Counted from the stretch's first letter, positions 1-11,235 are shown. The stretch is 64,000 nucleotides of DNA from Adiantum capillus-veneris (GCA_014529385.2 CM043943.1:153551092-153615091); one strand, 5' to 3'. The notes: generated by a model from the letters alone, not told the origin. Numbers and translations are program-made.

Positions 1-53
1 TAGCTAGACTATGCTACAATGTAATATCCTGACATAACTATGACTTTCCAATA
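1..53. repeat. Dispersed repeat, copy 1 (second copy at 31626-31678)
   Basis: This stretch matches 31626-31678 with only a few differences; both contain TAATATCCTGACATAACTAT. At its right edge the integrase reading frame of the neighbouring gypsy element stops making sense, so it is probably the end of another element inserted into, or joined to, the integrase gene. On the minus strand it contains TGTCAGGATATTAC, which resembles an LTR start. The element it belongs to is not identified. Confidence 0.6.
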
Positions 54-392
54 CATGAAAATGAAAATGCCTTTCATGAAGACTTGAGCTATATCCTTAG
101 CCGTAAATGTTGTCTTGACTGGAAATAAATGGGTCATTTTTGTAAGCATATCAACAACCACAAAAATAGCATCATATCCCAGAGATGTAGGAAGTCCTGT
201 AATAAAATCCATGGATATGTATTCCCACTTCATTTGTGGAGCATCAATAGGTTGAAGCTTACCGGGATATTGAATTCGTTTAGCTTTAATACATTGACAT
301 GTTAAACATCTTGTAACATAGTTTAACACATCACACTTTAGTCCTGGCCAAAAGAAACTCTTTCTTACAGTAGAGTAAGTATATATAACTTT
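54..392 (-). pseudogene. Gypsy integrase, zinc-binding end and core start (partial)
   Basis: Integrase joins the element cDNA to host DNA. The minus frame reads STVRKSFFWPG, then the C-x2-C half of the HHCC zinc domain (CLTCQ), then the core segment WEYISMDFITGLP with the first catalytic Asp, ending near KDIAQVFMKGIF. The second catalytic Asp and the Glu are missing because the frame changes to unrelated sequence at about 53. The histidine half of the zinc domain is also lost at the inverted-segment junction near 390. Confidence 0.85.
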
Positions 393-619
393 AAGCTCAT
401 TGGTATGTAATTATTTAATTGACATTATTCGAGAAGGTATGACACAAGACCCATATTACTTAAAGATCCAGTACTTGATAAACCTAAATAATCACACAGA
501 GAAGCAGGAGAGGCAAATCAAAGGCTTTCACATTGAAGGTAATGACCTTTACTTCGGTAATCGTCTTTGTATTCCAAATCAAGGTGGAATCAAACTTCAT
601 ATATTATAGGAAGCTCATT
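385..619 (+). pseudogene. Inverted RNase H-integrase linker of the same gypsy element
   Basis: This plus-strand frame reads LSSLVCNYLIDIIREG, DPYYLKIQ, then GNDLYFGNRLCIPNQGG and KLHIL-stop-EAH. In plant gypsy polyproteins this is the segment between RNase H and the integrase zinc domain, so it is the right segment in the wrong orientation. AAGCTCATT occurs at both ends (393-401 and 611-619). The C-terminal part of RNase H is missing next to it. An inversion with deletion, or template switching during reverse transcription, would both explain this. Confidence 0.8.
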
Positions 620-1135
620 AAGAGCATGCACAATGGCCAATAATTCCAAGTCATGTGTAGGATAATTCAACTCTTGTATACGTAACTTACGAGATTCATA
701 AGCTACTAGTTTTCCTTCTTGAGACATAACGCCACCAGTTGCTTGTCCACTTGCATCAATGAGCATAGTGAATGTCTCTGAGAAGTTTGGAAGCTGTAGT
801 ATTGGAGCACTCACTAAATCTTCTTTGAGTTTCTCAAAACTAACTTGAGCATGTTTATTCCAAGTAAACACTTTAGCTTTCTTAAGTGTATTAGTCAATG
901 GAGATGCAATCTTAGCGTAACCTTTAATAAATGTACAATACCATCCTGTCAAACCAAGAAAGCCACGTAATTCTCGTATTGATTTCGGTGTAGGCCAAGC
1001 TTTGAAAGCTTCGATCTTACTTGGGTTAATAGAAACCATTTTTGGATACAATAAATCCCAAATATTCCACCTTGTCAGTGAAAAAGACACATTTGTTACG
1101 TTTGGCATAAAGTTGATTTTGACGGAGAAGTTCAA
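611..1135 (-). pseudogene. Gypsy RT thumb and RNase H (partial)
   Basis: The frame contains [17 protein letters not shown] and [13 protein letters not shown] (RT thumb/connection), then the RNase H start [15 protein letters not shown] and [15 protein letters not shown]. RNase H degrades the RNA strand during cDNA synthesis. A frameshift near 1040-1130 separates it from the RT frame. It stops at HALNEL where the inverted segment begins, so the rest of RNase H is deleted. Confidence 0.85.
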
Positions 1136-1821
1136 GTACTCGCCGCCAAGATATCATCAAAGAAGACAAGAACAAAATCATCAAGATGTTCTTGAAACAC
1201 ATCGGTCATAAGACGATTAAAAGTTGCAGGAGCATTAGTAAGTCCAAAAGGCATGTTTGTAAATTCATAATGCCCAAAACGAGTATTAAAATAGGTCTTT
1301 GGTATGTCCTCCTCCTTGATTTGGATTTGGTAATACCCTGACCTAAGATAAATATTTTTGAAGATATAATATCCATGTAATCGGTCAAGAAATTCATCAA
1401 TCCTTGGTATTGCATACTTATTCTGGACTGTTACCTGGTTCAATCCATGATAATCAATACAGAGACGTAAAGTACCATCCTTCTTCCTATTAAAGAGAAC
1501 AGGAGTACTCCATGGAGAAACACTGGGTCGAATGAAGCCTTGTTCAAGAAGTTGAGTTAATTTCTCCTCGAGTTCTGTAGATTCGGGTACTGACATTTTG
1601 TATGGTCTACGAGCAACTGGTTGAGCTCCTAGAGTAAGCTCTATTGCATGATCAACATCACGCCTGGGTGGTAGATGAGAAAGTTCTTCAAGAAATACAT
1701 CATCAAACTCTGTTATCCATTTGGGTTCAGGTGAATCTATCTTCTTCTCTTTAGGGTTAAGCTTTACTGCATAAATTCTCTCATTCTTCCTAAGACTCTT
1801 CATAAGTTTGGTAAAGTTCAA
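1132..1821 (-). pseudogene. Gypsy reverse transcriptase
   Basis: The 229-residue open stretch holds the RT core in order: the domain-1 region [21 protein letters not shown], the substrate region ending [10 protein letters not shown], the [10 protein letters not shown] motif and the active-site motif VFFDDIL. The last is usually (V/I)(Y/F)(I/V)DD, so FFDD is a variant. The upstream linker contains [12 protein letters not shown], which follows the protease in chromovirus-like gypsy elements. Read-through from the protease is blocked by a TAA near 1880. Confidence 0.92.
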
Positions 1822-1946
1822 TAGTTTGAGCTTAGGCTTTCCCCGTTTCCCAGTAACTGTAACTCTAGAGTTTTGATCATTTTAAAAAGTGAATGAAGTG
1901 TCTTCACAATGTATGTGAGCATCATTGGCTTTAAGCCAATCCATTC

Positions 1947-2165
1947 CTAGGATTCCATCGTAAATTTTGATGGATAAGATATGAAGTTTGCAGAAGTATT
2001 ATAACCATCCAAAGTAAAATTCAAGTTACCCACTGAAGTAGAAGATCTAACCTTTCTACCCGTAGCTAATTCTACTGTAAGGTATGTATCAGGGTGTTCA
2101 GGCAGAATGAGGTTTGTGATGCACTTAGGAGATATGAAAGAATGTGTACTTTCTGAATCAACCAA
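1947..2165 (-). pseudogene. Gypsy aspartic protease, altered active site
   Basis: The frame reads VDSESTHSFISP, corresponding to the family motif VDSGSTHSFI, so the active-site glycine is replaced by glutamate. LNFTLDGYN and, just downstream, YDGILGMDWL (the usual second conserved protease block) support the call. The protease would cut the Gag-Pol polyprotein. This copy is probably inactive. Confidence 0.8.
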
Positions 2166-2590
2166 TACTACGGTAAATGGTTACCTTGATACTCCGGTGG
2201 GGTTGAATAACTGAAAATTGTTCATTCACTCCCTGACATTCAACTGCAGCATGAACATACACGTTTGCCTGATTTCCTTCACCTCTAGCCCCTTGAGCTC
2301 TGCTAGCTTGAGGTCTTCCCTGAGGTCTTTGATTTCCTCCTCCCCTTGGACGAAATTGACGATTAACATTTCCATTGTTGTTATTGTTGACAGGTGGTCT
2401 ATTCCGAACAAAAGGTGGATTGCCTGGTCTAAAATTCCCCTGGTTTTGAGGTTGTCTCTTGTTTTGGTTAAAGTTTTACTTATTGAAGTTCCTTTGGTTT
2501 GGGTCTAAAGTTTCCAAAATCCGGATTCGGATTGAAGCTTCTATGTTCATAATTGTCCACCAATCCTGTGCAGCTTAAATTGTTAAAGGG

Positions 2591-2632
2591 ACAATCTCTG
2601 GATTGATGAATAGGATCAAGACAGGTGTAGCA
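2591..2632 (-). pseudogene. Gag CCHC zinc knuckle
   Basis: The minus frame reads CYTCLDPIHQSRDC, which is C-x2-C-x4-H-x4-C, the nucleic-acid-binding knuckle of retrotransposon Gag. It lies between the gag body (2674-3354) and the protease. Confidence 0.85.
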
Positions 2633-2673
2633 TAAATGATCTTGTCTAGTATTCATGTAATAAGTTCTCTTCT

Positions 2674-3354
2674 TTATTGTGGATTTCCAGATCTTTGTTC
2701 CTCCTCTGGACGAGGTCTTTTGATTTCTCGAATAGAAACAGGCTCTAGTTTCCTCTTTTCGGTTGTAGATAACTCTATTTCAATGGGTTTCACTGCATCA
2801 AGGACATCTGCAAAATTGGTAAGACGAAGACTTTGAAGTCTAGTCTTCATAGAATTATGTAGCCCTGACACGAATCAAGCTACCTTGATCTCTTGAGTCA
2901 TCCTTACTGGAGCATACTTGACAAGGGTTAAGAAATGTTGATAGTTTGATTCCAGATCTTTGGTTCCTTGAGTACAGTCAAGAAACTTATTCATACGGTC
3001 TAAATGATAAACTTTGTTTTGAAAGTTCTTCTTAAGCTGGGTCTTAAGATAATCCCAAGTTGCAGCATTAGGATCAACATTGTTTTCTGTGCAATGGTCT
3101 CTCCACCAACGCTTGGCTGTTCTCTCTAGTTTGAACTTAGAGATGATAGCTTTGTTCACTGCTGATGAATGAGCCAATTCAAAGTATTCATCCATACGCT
3201 CGATCCAATCTTCAAGAATCTTGCCTACATCTTTGCCTTCCCCGCTAAAATTTCCAGGTTGAAACATAGCATTGATTTCTCTATCAATGATGGTGTGTTG
3301 AGGAACAATAAGTGCATTTGCATTAGCAGCACCCGAATTTCCTCTAAGAGGCAT
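2674..3354 (-). pseudogene. Gypsy Gag capsid region
   Basis: The frame starts at the ATG at 3352-3354. It contains LEDWIERMDEYFELA and KLERTAKRWWRDH and continues to TQEIKVA, then an in-frame TGA, then FVSGLHNSMKTRLQSL. This is the Retrotrans_gag pattern (W...ME.YF...A...W...). The TGA at about 2872-2874 fits a CGA to TGA change. Gag would form the particle that packages the element RNA. Confidence 0.85.
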
Positions 3355-3553
3355 GGTAACTTACTGTAGCATATCAACCAAGGTCATACTTAGCAAAATA
3401 TTCTATCTCGCTCAAAGTCCTTAAATCAAATAGAATAGACGTTTAAAGATAAGATAAGAAGAAAACACGAGAAGGAATAATGAATAAATTAATCCAATTT
3501 CAATATCACAAAACTTTGGGTTTTCAAAAGTCTACAAGGTATCTCAGAAGTTT

Positions 3554-5206
3554 CTAATAAATCCTAGTGTCTCTAGCATAATGCACTCGGTAATATCCAT
3601 TGTGACATCCTTCCACCAATGGAACATAGTTGTCGTATTCCTTGAGTATGTCTGATGGTTGAGTCCAATAGTCCTTTATGATCTTCGACTGGAACATCTC
3701 TTCGTTGGTGTGCGAGTCATACCATTCTTGAGTAAGAGATTTGTTACAAATACCCCCCATTTCAGTGTGGATAATTGCCTTCCTGTACCCGAAGTAGTCA
3801 TTGAAGAAAGAGGATTCCTTTGGAAACACATCCGGTGTGTCCCATCCAACTGAGCTGTGAATATTTGCACAATCTGCAAGTCACTGAGGTTTGTTGTAGA
3901 CATTGTATAAAATTTTTACATTGCGAGGGTTGTAGATAAGTGAATTTCCAAATAAGTCAAAGAATAACTTCCAAGGTACTGGACTATAGGAATGTCGGTC
4001 ATTGTTTTTTCACTGTCACCCCCATACATTAAACATAACAATGCTGAAACACCCCGTAGCCATTACTAAGGGTAATATGTTTCCAGCTATCCACGTTTTC
4101 TTTGTTAGTCTTAAATATGTAAGATCATTTGCATTTATATACAATATTTGGTTGTGACAACAATTTTATTTCTTAGCTTAGAATGTATCCACTCGATACA
4201 CCCAATAGGCGAAGGTTTATGTTGAGGTGGTCTAAACTCGGGATTCCCTGTCGCATAGTGATACCAAGCTCTGAAGGTATTTGGTACAATGAAATCCGTA
4301 GACATTAACCTTTTCTTCTCTTTCCCATTATGCGTGGTAGTGACAAGTCTTTGCACTTCCACTCCATTTTGGAAATGCTCTTCCACCATAAGGCGAGAGA
4401 GTATATCCGCCCACATCCCTTGAGGTAAGATGTTAATCATCTATACACACACCCCATCACTCATGTTAGTTAGAATGATGAAAACCAAGATTCAAACTCA
4501 AGTATTATATCCTCAAAACAATATGTGCTATATCAAAATCAAATTTTTATAATCGCAGAAGATCAAAAAGATACATAGTGTTTCTTGGGAGATACATAAA
4601 TACAAAAAGGTCCAATGAACCAATTCTTGGTTCCTACAACTGATGTTCTATCCCTATATTTATTCACATCTCGGGTGTCAAAATTTAGGACTTCAAATTG
4701 TGCACTAAAGTCGTGTCTTTCTTTTCGTACCATTCTTCCCCCCGTGATACATCCTTGGGTGATAATCCATGAAAGCAGTTTACATGGGCATGTCGTTCAT
4801 TTACATCATTTTTGTAGAAATATCTACTCGAATTCACTGCTATTGGCTATGCTCAGGCAAAGTCACTAATGCACCTTAGTTTCTCGTAGTCATCAAAGAT
4901 AATGGTAACATTGTGAGGGTTGTATTTGAGAATAGGTCCGTAGACTCTATTGAACTAATCCTGGGGTACATAATAGCATTGGTTGCCGTCATTTGACTTC
5001 TTCCACACTCTGATTATGACCTTTTCACAAAAGCCGTATCTTTGGTTTAGCATAAGGGCCTTCTTACTAAGTATGAGTTCATGACTTGGTATGTCCAAAA
5101 GAGAGCATAAGTTAAGGTAAAGAACATATCCTTGCACTTTAACATCGCCTTCTTGGATCTTTTCCTTCACCCAAAGCTGTGAGTTAGTCACGAATCTATC
5201 ACACAC
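3554..5206 (-). pseudogene. Decayed retroelement coding region, unknown family
   Basis: Three minus-strand open pieces (4955-5206, 4135-4440, 3554-3903) lie in succession, separated by stops and frame changes. They contain tryptophan-rich stretches such as KVIIRVWKKS and FRAWYHYATGNPEFRPP but no domain I can name. With the 5406-20331 element removed, this region follows directly on 20440-20942, which has a tRNA-Met primer site upstream. I infer that it is the downstream part of that retroelement's first ORF. It could instead be an unrelated decayed gene. Confidence 0.4.
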
Positions 5207-5405
5207 TTGTGTTCTATGTTTGGGCTGCGCTTCAACATATAAGTCCCATGCTACGTAAGTGTTGGGTATAAGGAAATCCCTAGTCCCCTTTGAAATTCAA
5301 GCCACTTCAATTCCCCAATGGAGACTGAATCCAACCACGTAATTGAAAAAGATTCTTTGTGCAAACTCACTCGGAAGTTCATCAAGACAATTAAGGGGTG
5401 TAAGC

Positions 5406-5428
5406 ATGTTAACTTGTCATGCTTTTTG
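5406..5428 (+). repeat. Left terminal inverted repeat
   Basis: These 23 bases, beginning ATGTTAACTTGTCATGC, are the exact reverse complement of 20309-20331. Similarity stops sharply on the outer side. On the inner side it fades into TGCTAG and AAGCAT motifs. Confidence 0.75.
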
Positions 5429-5572
5429 TGCTAGTTATCATGTGGCAACAAGCATATCTTGTAAGCATAATGAAGTGTAACTTTTCAAACGTGTGGGAAT
5501 CCATCAAATATTTCAAAATAGGGGGACCACCCTGAATCCACTTTCCTGATCATTTACGCAGTGTTACTCTGA

Positions 5573-5641
5573 GGGGAGTGGGGCAGTCAAAATGCATGGA
5601 GAGAAGCGGAGTGGGGCAGTCAACATGCATGGAGAGAAGCG
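5573..5641 (+). repeat. Tandem duplication of about 34 bp
   Basis: Two adjacent copies of GGAGTGGGGCAGTCAA followed by ATGCATGGAGAGAAGC differ at very few bases. In the possible 5' exon of gene A they encode a repeated MHGEKR motif. Confidence 0.8.
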
Positions 5642-5797
5642 GGGCGCAGGGGCCAGAGGTAAGAGAGAACCAAAAACAAAGTCAAGGGCTGAACTTTCTG
5701 CTGGTTCTTCTCCGCCCCGAAAAAGGGTGAAGCTCTTTGATTCCCCAGCAGGGCCCAATGGCAAAGACCTTGCATACAAAGGGGAAGGATGACTCAG

Positions 5798-5800
<3 letters not shown>

Positions 5801-5838
<38 letters not shown>
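5801..5838. repeat. (CT)n microsatellite
   Basis: A run of about 19 CT units follows directly after a CAG|GTA that could be a splice donor of gene A. No other feature is visible between here and the exon at 6128. Confidence 0.95.
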
Positions 5839-5840
<2 letters not shown>

Positions 5841-7494
5841 CTCATTATGATTTGCGAGGATAGTTGCTGGTGCTGTCTTGGCTGGAGAGTTGTCCCTTGA
5901 TGTCGGCTTTAGCAGTAGGACATCTTGTGAATAGTCACTTGAAATACAATCACTCAAGTCGAAGTCTAGCTCAAGAAGCACAAACCAGTGTTTGATTTGA
6001 ACCTTGAAATTGGAAGGACGTGCTCAATACTACACTTTCCTAATGTTAACATACTCCTGGCTACATTATTTTTTACCTACCAACAAATAGAAAAATCTGC
6101 TAATCTTGTGACATTGGGGGTGTGCAGGCCGATGGAAAGCTCCAAAGTTTACAGTCCCATTACAAAGCAAGTTCTATATTACAGCAGAAGAGTTCAATGA
6201 TGTTCATGGCCTCTCCGTGGCTGGTGCCAACCCCAAACTAGTGAGGTGGGATCATATCAGTGATGTGGAGTGGTTCAATGTTTTCAGAGAGTCAAAGAAT
6301 CGTAGTCACTATCGCATTAAATGCAGTTGTTTGCGTACTGATATGTTCGACCAGGTGATGCAGCTGCATTACAAGGTGTACCAGAAGCCCTCACAAACAT
6401 GGAGATCAACTCTGCATTTGCCAAGGGGTTTGTAAAAGAATTCAGCCCGGCGGCAATTGCAAGTAGCTCAGCCATGCAATTCAATTGGGCTGAATTTACT
6501 GTCGAGCATTTGCAGGACCTCCGAGAGAAAGGGTACTACGAGGCCAATGTCGAAAAGTGGAGGATGCACAATGTATGTCAAAACATTGAGGAGGCGCAAG
6601 CTAAAATGAAGGAGGATACCAAGGAGACACCCATCTCTCGCCACATCACTCACCAGCAGGCTGAAAGCCTGTCATTTTTTGGCGTTGAGAATTTGTAGCA
6701 CATAAAGGCTGCCTCTAAAATTCTCAGCAAACAATTGCAAGATGCTAAAGAACATCTTCTAACTGCAAAATCAGAGTTTGAAGCTGTGAGGGTTGTCCAA
6801 GCAAGCAATGCTAGGGTCACCCCAATTGTGCTTGCTATGAGACAAAAGCTTCACGACACTGAAAATGAATTACAAAGGTTACTACAGAGCGACAACGTGG
6901 ATGCAAAGAGGGAAATAGAGTGTAAAGTAAAAATAGAGACATTTAAAGAGACATTGGAAGGTTTGGCATTTCCTGACAGTGAGGACACTCTTGTTGCTGA
7001 CTCAACTTGTCAGCGTGTAAGTGCATGACTTTTATGCTTCCACCGTATGATTGGAATATGTGCACAACAAACCTATGTACTTACCATGCTCCTCTTTTTT
7101 TTTGGTGTGCAGATTAATATGGAGGTTATGGAAGCAAAAGTGAATGCATGTGAAGGTCAACTGTAGCTCCTAATGCACATGAGCAAGATGCTACAAGGCT
7201 CCTCCATTCCCATTGCCCTGTGTAATATGGCTATGGGCACTTTTACAGAAAGTATAGAAGGGGTATGGGACGGGACAATGATCAACCCATGCAGTGGCTG
7301 CAGTTTGCCACTTGAAGTAAAGGGAACCAATGCCGCGGTCAAGATGCCCTGTGGGCATAGCTACCACTTTCTCTGCTTTGCATCTACATGCTCCTTGTCG
7401 AAAAAATGTAGAGCTGTGACCTGCCAACAAAGGATAGCACAAGAATGGTGTTGGAAACCCACAGGGCAAAGACATCCAATCACACCAACTTCTG

Positions 7495-8645
7495 GTAAGA
7501 TTGTACAGGGTGTGCTAGTTAGCATACCCAGTGTGTTAATTAGAATATTGAGTGTGTTAACTGGATATGCTAATTAGCATATCTTGTATGCTAATTAGCA
7601 TATCTTGTATGCTAATTAGCATACCCAGTATGCTATTTAGCATATCTAATATGATAATAAGCATAGCCAGTATGCTAATTAGCATACTGGGTGCTAATAA
7701 GCATATTGAGTGTGTTAATTACCTCACTGGTTTTGGTAATAAGCATCCTGTATGTGCTAATAAGCATACATGATACACTAATAAGCTTTTACAGTGAGTA
7801 AAAAGTATGCTAATAAGAATACCAAATATGCTAGTTAGCATACAGGGACTGACAACTAGCATACAAGGACTGCCTCTTAGCGTACAAGGTGTGGTAATTA
7901 GCATACTCAGTGTGTTGATAAGAATACTAAGTGTGTTAATTGAATATGCTAATTAGCTTATCTTGTATGCTAGTTAGCATATCTTGTGTTCAGTGTACAG
8001 ACTAGACTAAGTTTGGCATAATATCATATCTAGTAAGTTAACTACTATATCCAGATGCTAACTAGCATATTGGATATGCTAATTAGCCTACTGGGTGTGC
8101 TAATAAGCATACTATAAGTATGTTAATTAGCTCACTGGTTATGCTTAAAAGCATCCTGGATGTGCTAATGAGCATACTTGATACGGTAATAAGCTAGTAC
8201 AGTGAGTAAAAGGTATGCTAATAAGCATACCAAATATGCTAGTTAGCATACAGGGACTGCTAGTAGCTAGCATTCAAGGACTATCTTTTTGCGTACAAGG
8301 TGTGCTTATTAGCATACCCACAGTGTTAATTAGAATACTGAGTGTGTTGACTGGATATACTAATTAGCATATCTTGTATGCTAGTTAGCATACTTGTGCT
8401 TAGTGTACAGACTAGAGTAAGTTTGTCATAATGGAAAATCTAGTAAGTAAGCTACCATCTCCAGATGCAAAGTAGCACATTGGATATGCTAGTTAGCATA
8501 CTCAGCAATTCGAATTAGCATACTGGGCTTGTCAGCATAATGGATTCCAATGTATGCCAGGCCTCACACATAGTCACAGCATATCAAACATTTTATAGCA
8601 TACATGACATGCTTATATGAGTCTTAATCCACATTTTTTTTGTAG
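7495..8645 (+). repeat. Intron of gene A filled with palindromic TATGCTAATTAGCATA satellite
   Basis: The intron has a GTAAGA donor and a pyrimidine-rich TTTTTTTGTAG acceptor. About 1.1 kb of it is a degenerate tandem array of the palindrome TATGCTAATTAGCATA and relatives (TATGCTAGTTAGCATA), spaced roughly 20-30 bp. A larger internal duplication is visible: the stretch around 7735-7990 is echoed around 8125-8420. Open frames in the array (for example 7567-7773) are by-products of the repeat and do not look like genes. Confidence 0.85.
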
Positions 8646-9427
8646 GCCTGTGGTAGTCCCTCCGTGATGTGGGCAGTGTGCATGACACAAAGGGCAAGGG
8701 AAAGGCTGTAATGGAGGACCTTTCGATCGAGGAGAGTGATGAGCTGGATACAGGTGAGAACCCTTTGACGAAGAAGGGTGTTGAGTTGGATGCAAGGAGT
8801 GAAGGGGTGGATGAGGGCTCCTAGCAGATGCCAAATGAAAGCATGAAAACAACGGAGGAAGGCGGTGATGTGAGCAGGAACTCAGAAGATGAAAAGGAAG
8901 ATGATTTTTTTGTCATTGCTCCTCGCGTGCCAGCAATGCCTGCTGCAACTGACAAAGCAGAAGCTTCTCAGCAGACAGTGGCTAGTGGCTCAGGGGAAAC
9001 TTTGAAGAATGACAACATAGAAGATGAGCAAGAAGTTGGTGACAACAGCCCTCTCGAGGGTTTTTTGTGTAAAGCTCAACTGAAAAGAAAAGTTGGCCTT
9101 GAAGAGGCACCCGAAGACATTGAAAGCACATCCTGTGGTTCGGACAAGGCTGAAAGCTCCAAAGGTGAAAAGAAAGCCACCCGCTCAAGAGCTTGCAAAA
9201 AATTGTGTTAAGACTTATTGCTCGCTACCTGGTTGTGCCCTTCACTATATATGCTAGACCATTTTGAAACCCAAATGCGTATTGTCATTGACATGCATAT
9301 TGTTTTCCAATGAAAATGTATTTTTGTGCAATATAATTCTGAGCACCAGTTCGTTGTAATAGTTCATTATAATTTTTGCGGGTTTTTTTTAAAAACTTGT
9401 TCATTTCATATCACGGTTTCGCTGTAG

Positions 9428-10606
9428 AGGAAGAGAAACATGCATTAATTAATCGTCATGATGCAACTGCGGCCATGCAATGGCAGAAATTACGGAGATG
9501 GCGAGTCCACAAAGCCTAGCAGTTAAGGAGACAGAAAATGGAGATTGAAAAGCGCCTTGAATGATATTCACAGCTTGCCCATAGTATTATTGAGTGCCTA
9601 AATTATGTGCACCCAAGTGGGCCGGTTATTTTTGCTGAATGGTATCCTCTACCAGACTCAATATGGGTGCCTAAGCATTTATGTGATGAAAAAAGGGCTC
9701 TAGTGCTGGATCTGAACGTTCTTTTGGTGGCAGTGGTAGAGCCTCGCTTTGGTGAAAAGCCCCGGGCATATGCAGATGAAATGCTGAAATACGATGTACT
9801 TGATAAGCAGGTGTTTTGTCGCAAGGACAACCATTTTTTTTTCGAATGGTGCCTGCAGTTCTTTAATGTGTTTATATGGAGCACAAGCCTCCATAGTAAA
9901 ATCATGAGTATTTTCCGTACTGTTTTTAAAGAGCAGGTGCCAAAGATTATTGGGTTTTTTGCTCAAGCGCACTGTACAAAGCAATCCTAGCAGATCCAGA
10001 GAAAACCTGTGTTTTATGAAAGACTTATCCTTGTTCTGGAAACACACTCCAGGGTACAACGCCCAAAACACACTTATAATCGATAATAGCTTCTACAAAG
10101 TGTTTCAGAACCCACCACAAACTTGGCTTGTTAGTCCCAGTCTAGAGCACCAGAGTGCTGAGCAGAGGGAAAAGTTCCTTATAGAAACTTTGAAGTCCTG
10201 GCTTTTTCTTTGGCTGCAAACGGATGATTAGGAAGCATATATTGCTGATAATGTGTTTGAGATAGGCTCAGATGAGTTTTCTGATGCAATCGTCATACGT
10301 TTGCTTGACATTCAAAAGATGGATTTAGAGGCTAAAAGACTGGAAGAAATTCATCGCAAATAGCGGGAAACTGACCTAGAAGCAGAAAGAGAGAAAGAAA
10401 AGCTGGAGAGGGAAAGAAGAGAAAGGGAGAAGCATAGTTCCAACCTAGAAGCAGAGGAGGAAGTAGAGAGAAAGGAGGAAGCAAAGAGAAAGGAGGAAGC
10501 AGAGAGAAAAGAAAAGAGGCAGCAGGAAGAAGACAAACAGCGAGAAGGACAGCCCGGTCACTACAAGCGCCCTCCGAGGAGGCCTAAAGGGTTTTGGGGG
10601 CAGTGA
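9428..10606 (+). pseudogene. Gene B: FCP1/SCP-like HAD protein with C-terminal coiled coil, decayed
   Basis: After a likely acceptor (CGCTGTAG at 9427) the frame runs about 390 codons to the TGA at 10604-10606. It holds the HAD motif I region KRALVLDLNVLL (9694-9729), a VFIWSTS motif II region, AQAHCTK, then KDLSLFW and TLIIDNSFYK in place of the usual DDSPYK. These are the blocks of the FCP1/NIF phosphatase-like domain. The tail is a highly charged coiled coil (LEAEREKEKLERERRER) ending in KRPPRRPKG. Motif I is DLNVL rather than DxDx(T/V), so the second catalytic Asp is absent, as I recall for some plant members. Lesions are TAG at 9517, 9988, 10229 and 10361, TGA at 9562 and a frameshift near 10000. 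It may have been captured from a host gene. Confidence 0.65.
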
Positions 10607-11043
10607 CTGTCATTGTAAAATTGAACCCTATGTAAATAATTTGATGCTGGCAATTAATGTAAACAGTTTGATAGTTAGCATGCTGACACAAAACCAACTT
10701 TATAATAAAACTGCATACCCTTACAGCAAAGTGGTATATAGAAAATCCAATGGATACAACTTAAAAGCTGAAGGGTATGCTATTACAGATTGCTTCATAG
10801 CTTTCTGGAGTGATTGTGTACACCTGCGTTCTCCTTGGGACGTGCTCCATGGGTATTTTGATACATCACACCAGATGTGAAAGTAGGTGGACGATAGGCT
10901 GCTTGTGGTCTAGCTTGAAGGTGTATGCATCCAATTGATTGTAATACAGTCCTTGCACAACATATGAGCCTCTGTCAATTACATTGCTCCATTCATCAAT
11001 GAACCCCTTCTCCACCTTCTCCTTTTCTGCAACACACTTGACC

Positions 11044-11235
11044 TGAAGGAGTACGAGCGGAAGTGTGACGCGAGAGAGAGTGCGAGAAGAAGAGCACGAC
11101 GATATGGTGAACTTGCTCTCCTGTAATGTGTAGAGCATAGTGAGTTCTTATTAGGTTTTTACAAAAGAATATGTGTACATACCTGGCGGCCTGCCCACTT
11201 ACCTGGGCGACCACATTGGGCTTTATACCCCAACA
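11044..11235 (-). repeat. Copia 3' LTR (192 bp)
   Basis: On the minus strand it begins TGTTGGGGTATAAAGCCC and ends TCCTTCA. It is bounded by TGACC on the left and by the polypurine tract AAGTGGGAGGT on its right. Confidence 0.95.

Larger units (their letters stand above)
54..3390 (-). mobile_element. Ty3/gypsy retrotransposon, degenerate, rearranged
   Basis: On the minus strand the order is gag (from 3354), CCHC knuckle, protease, reverse transcriptase, RNase H and integrase, which is the Ty3/gypsy order. The copy runs off the left edge of sensible coding at about position 54. A degenerate primer-site-like stretch lies just upstream of gag at about 3370-3385; the 5' LTR limits are not resolved. 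Nonsense and frameshift lesions occur in gag, between protease and RT, and between RT and RNase H. The RNase H/integrase linker is in inverted orientation. The copy is dead but each domain is easily recognised. Confidence 0.9.
5592..9211 (+). pseudogene. Gene A: RING-type zinc-finger protein, multi-exon, decayed
   Basis: A possible 5' exon (5592-5792) carries a basic PPRKRVK nuclear-localisation-like motif. Then come an exon from 6128 (after GTGTGCAG) to 7016 (donor GTAAGT), an exon 7113-7494 (after TGTGCAG, donor GTAAGA) and an exon from 8646 (after TTTTTTTGTAG) to the TAA at 9211. Splice phases at the last two introns agree. The second exon reads FYITAEEFNDVHGLSV and then a long charged helical stretch. 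The third has NPCSGCSLPL, MPCGHSYHFLC and CRAVTC, a RING-like Cys/His set suggesting a ubiquitin ligase. The last exon is acidic and Ser/Glu-rich. Lesions are a frameshift near 6350 and in-frame TAG codons at 6696, 7164, 8654 and 8822, each where Gln fits. The exact role is unknown. Confidence 0.6.

Noticed and set aside
6696-10363. Reassignment of UAG to glutamine in this genome
   Set aside because: The window is plant-like and other dead genes in it also have TGA, TAA and frameshifts. CHG-methylation decay explains the TAG bias more simply.
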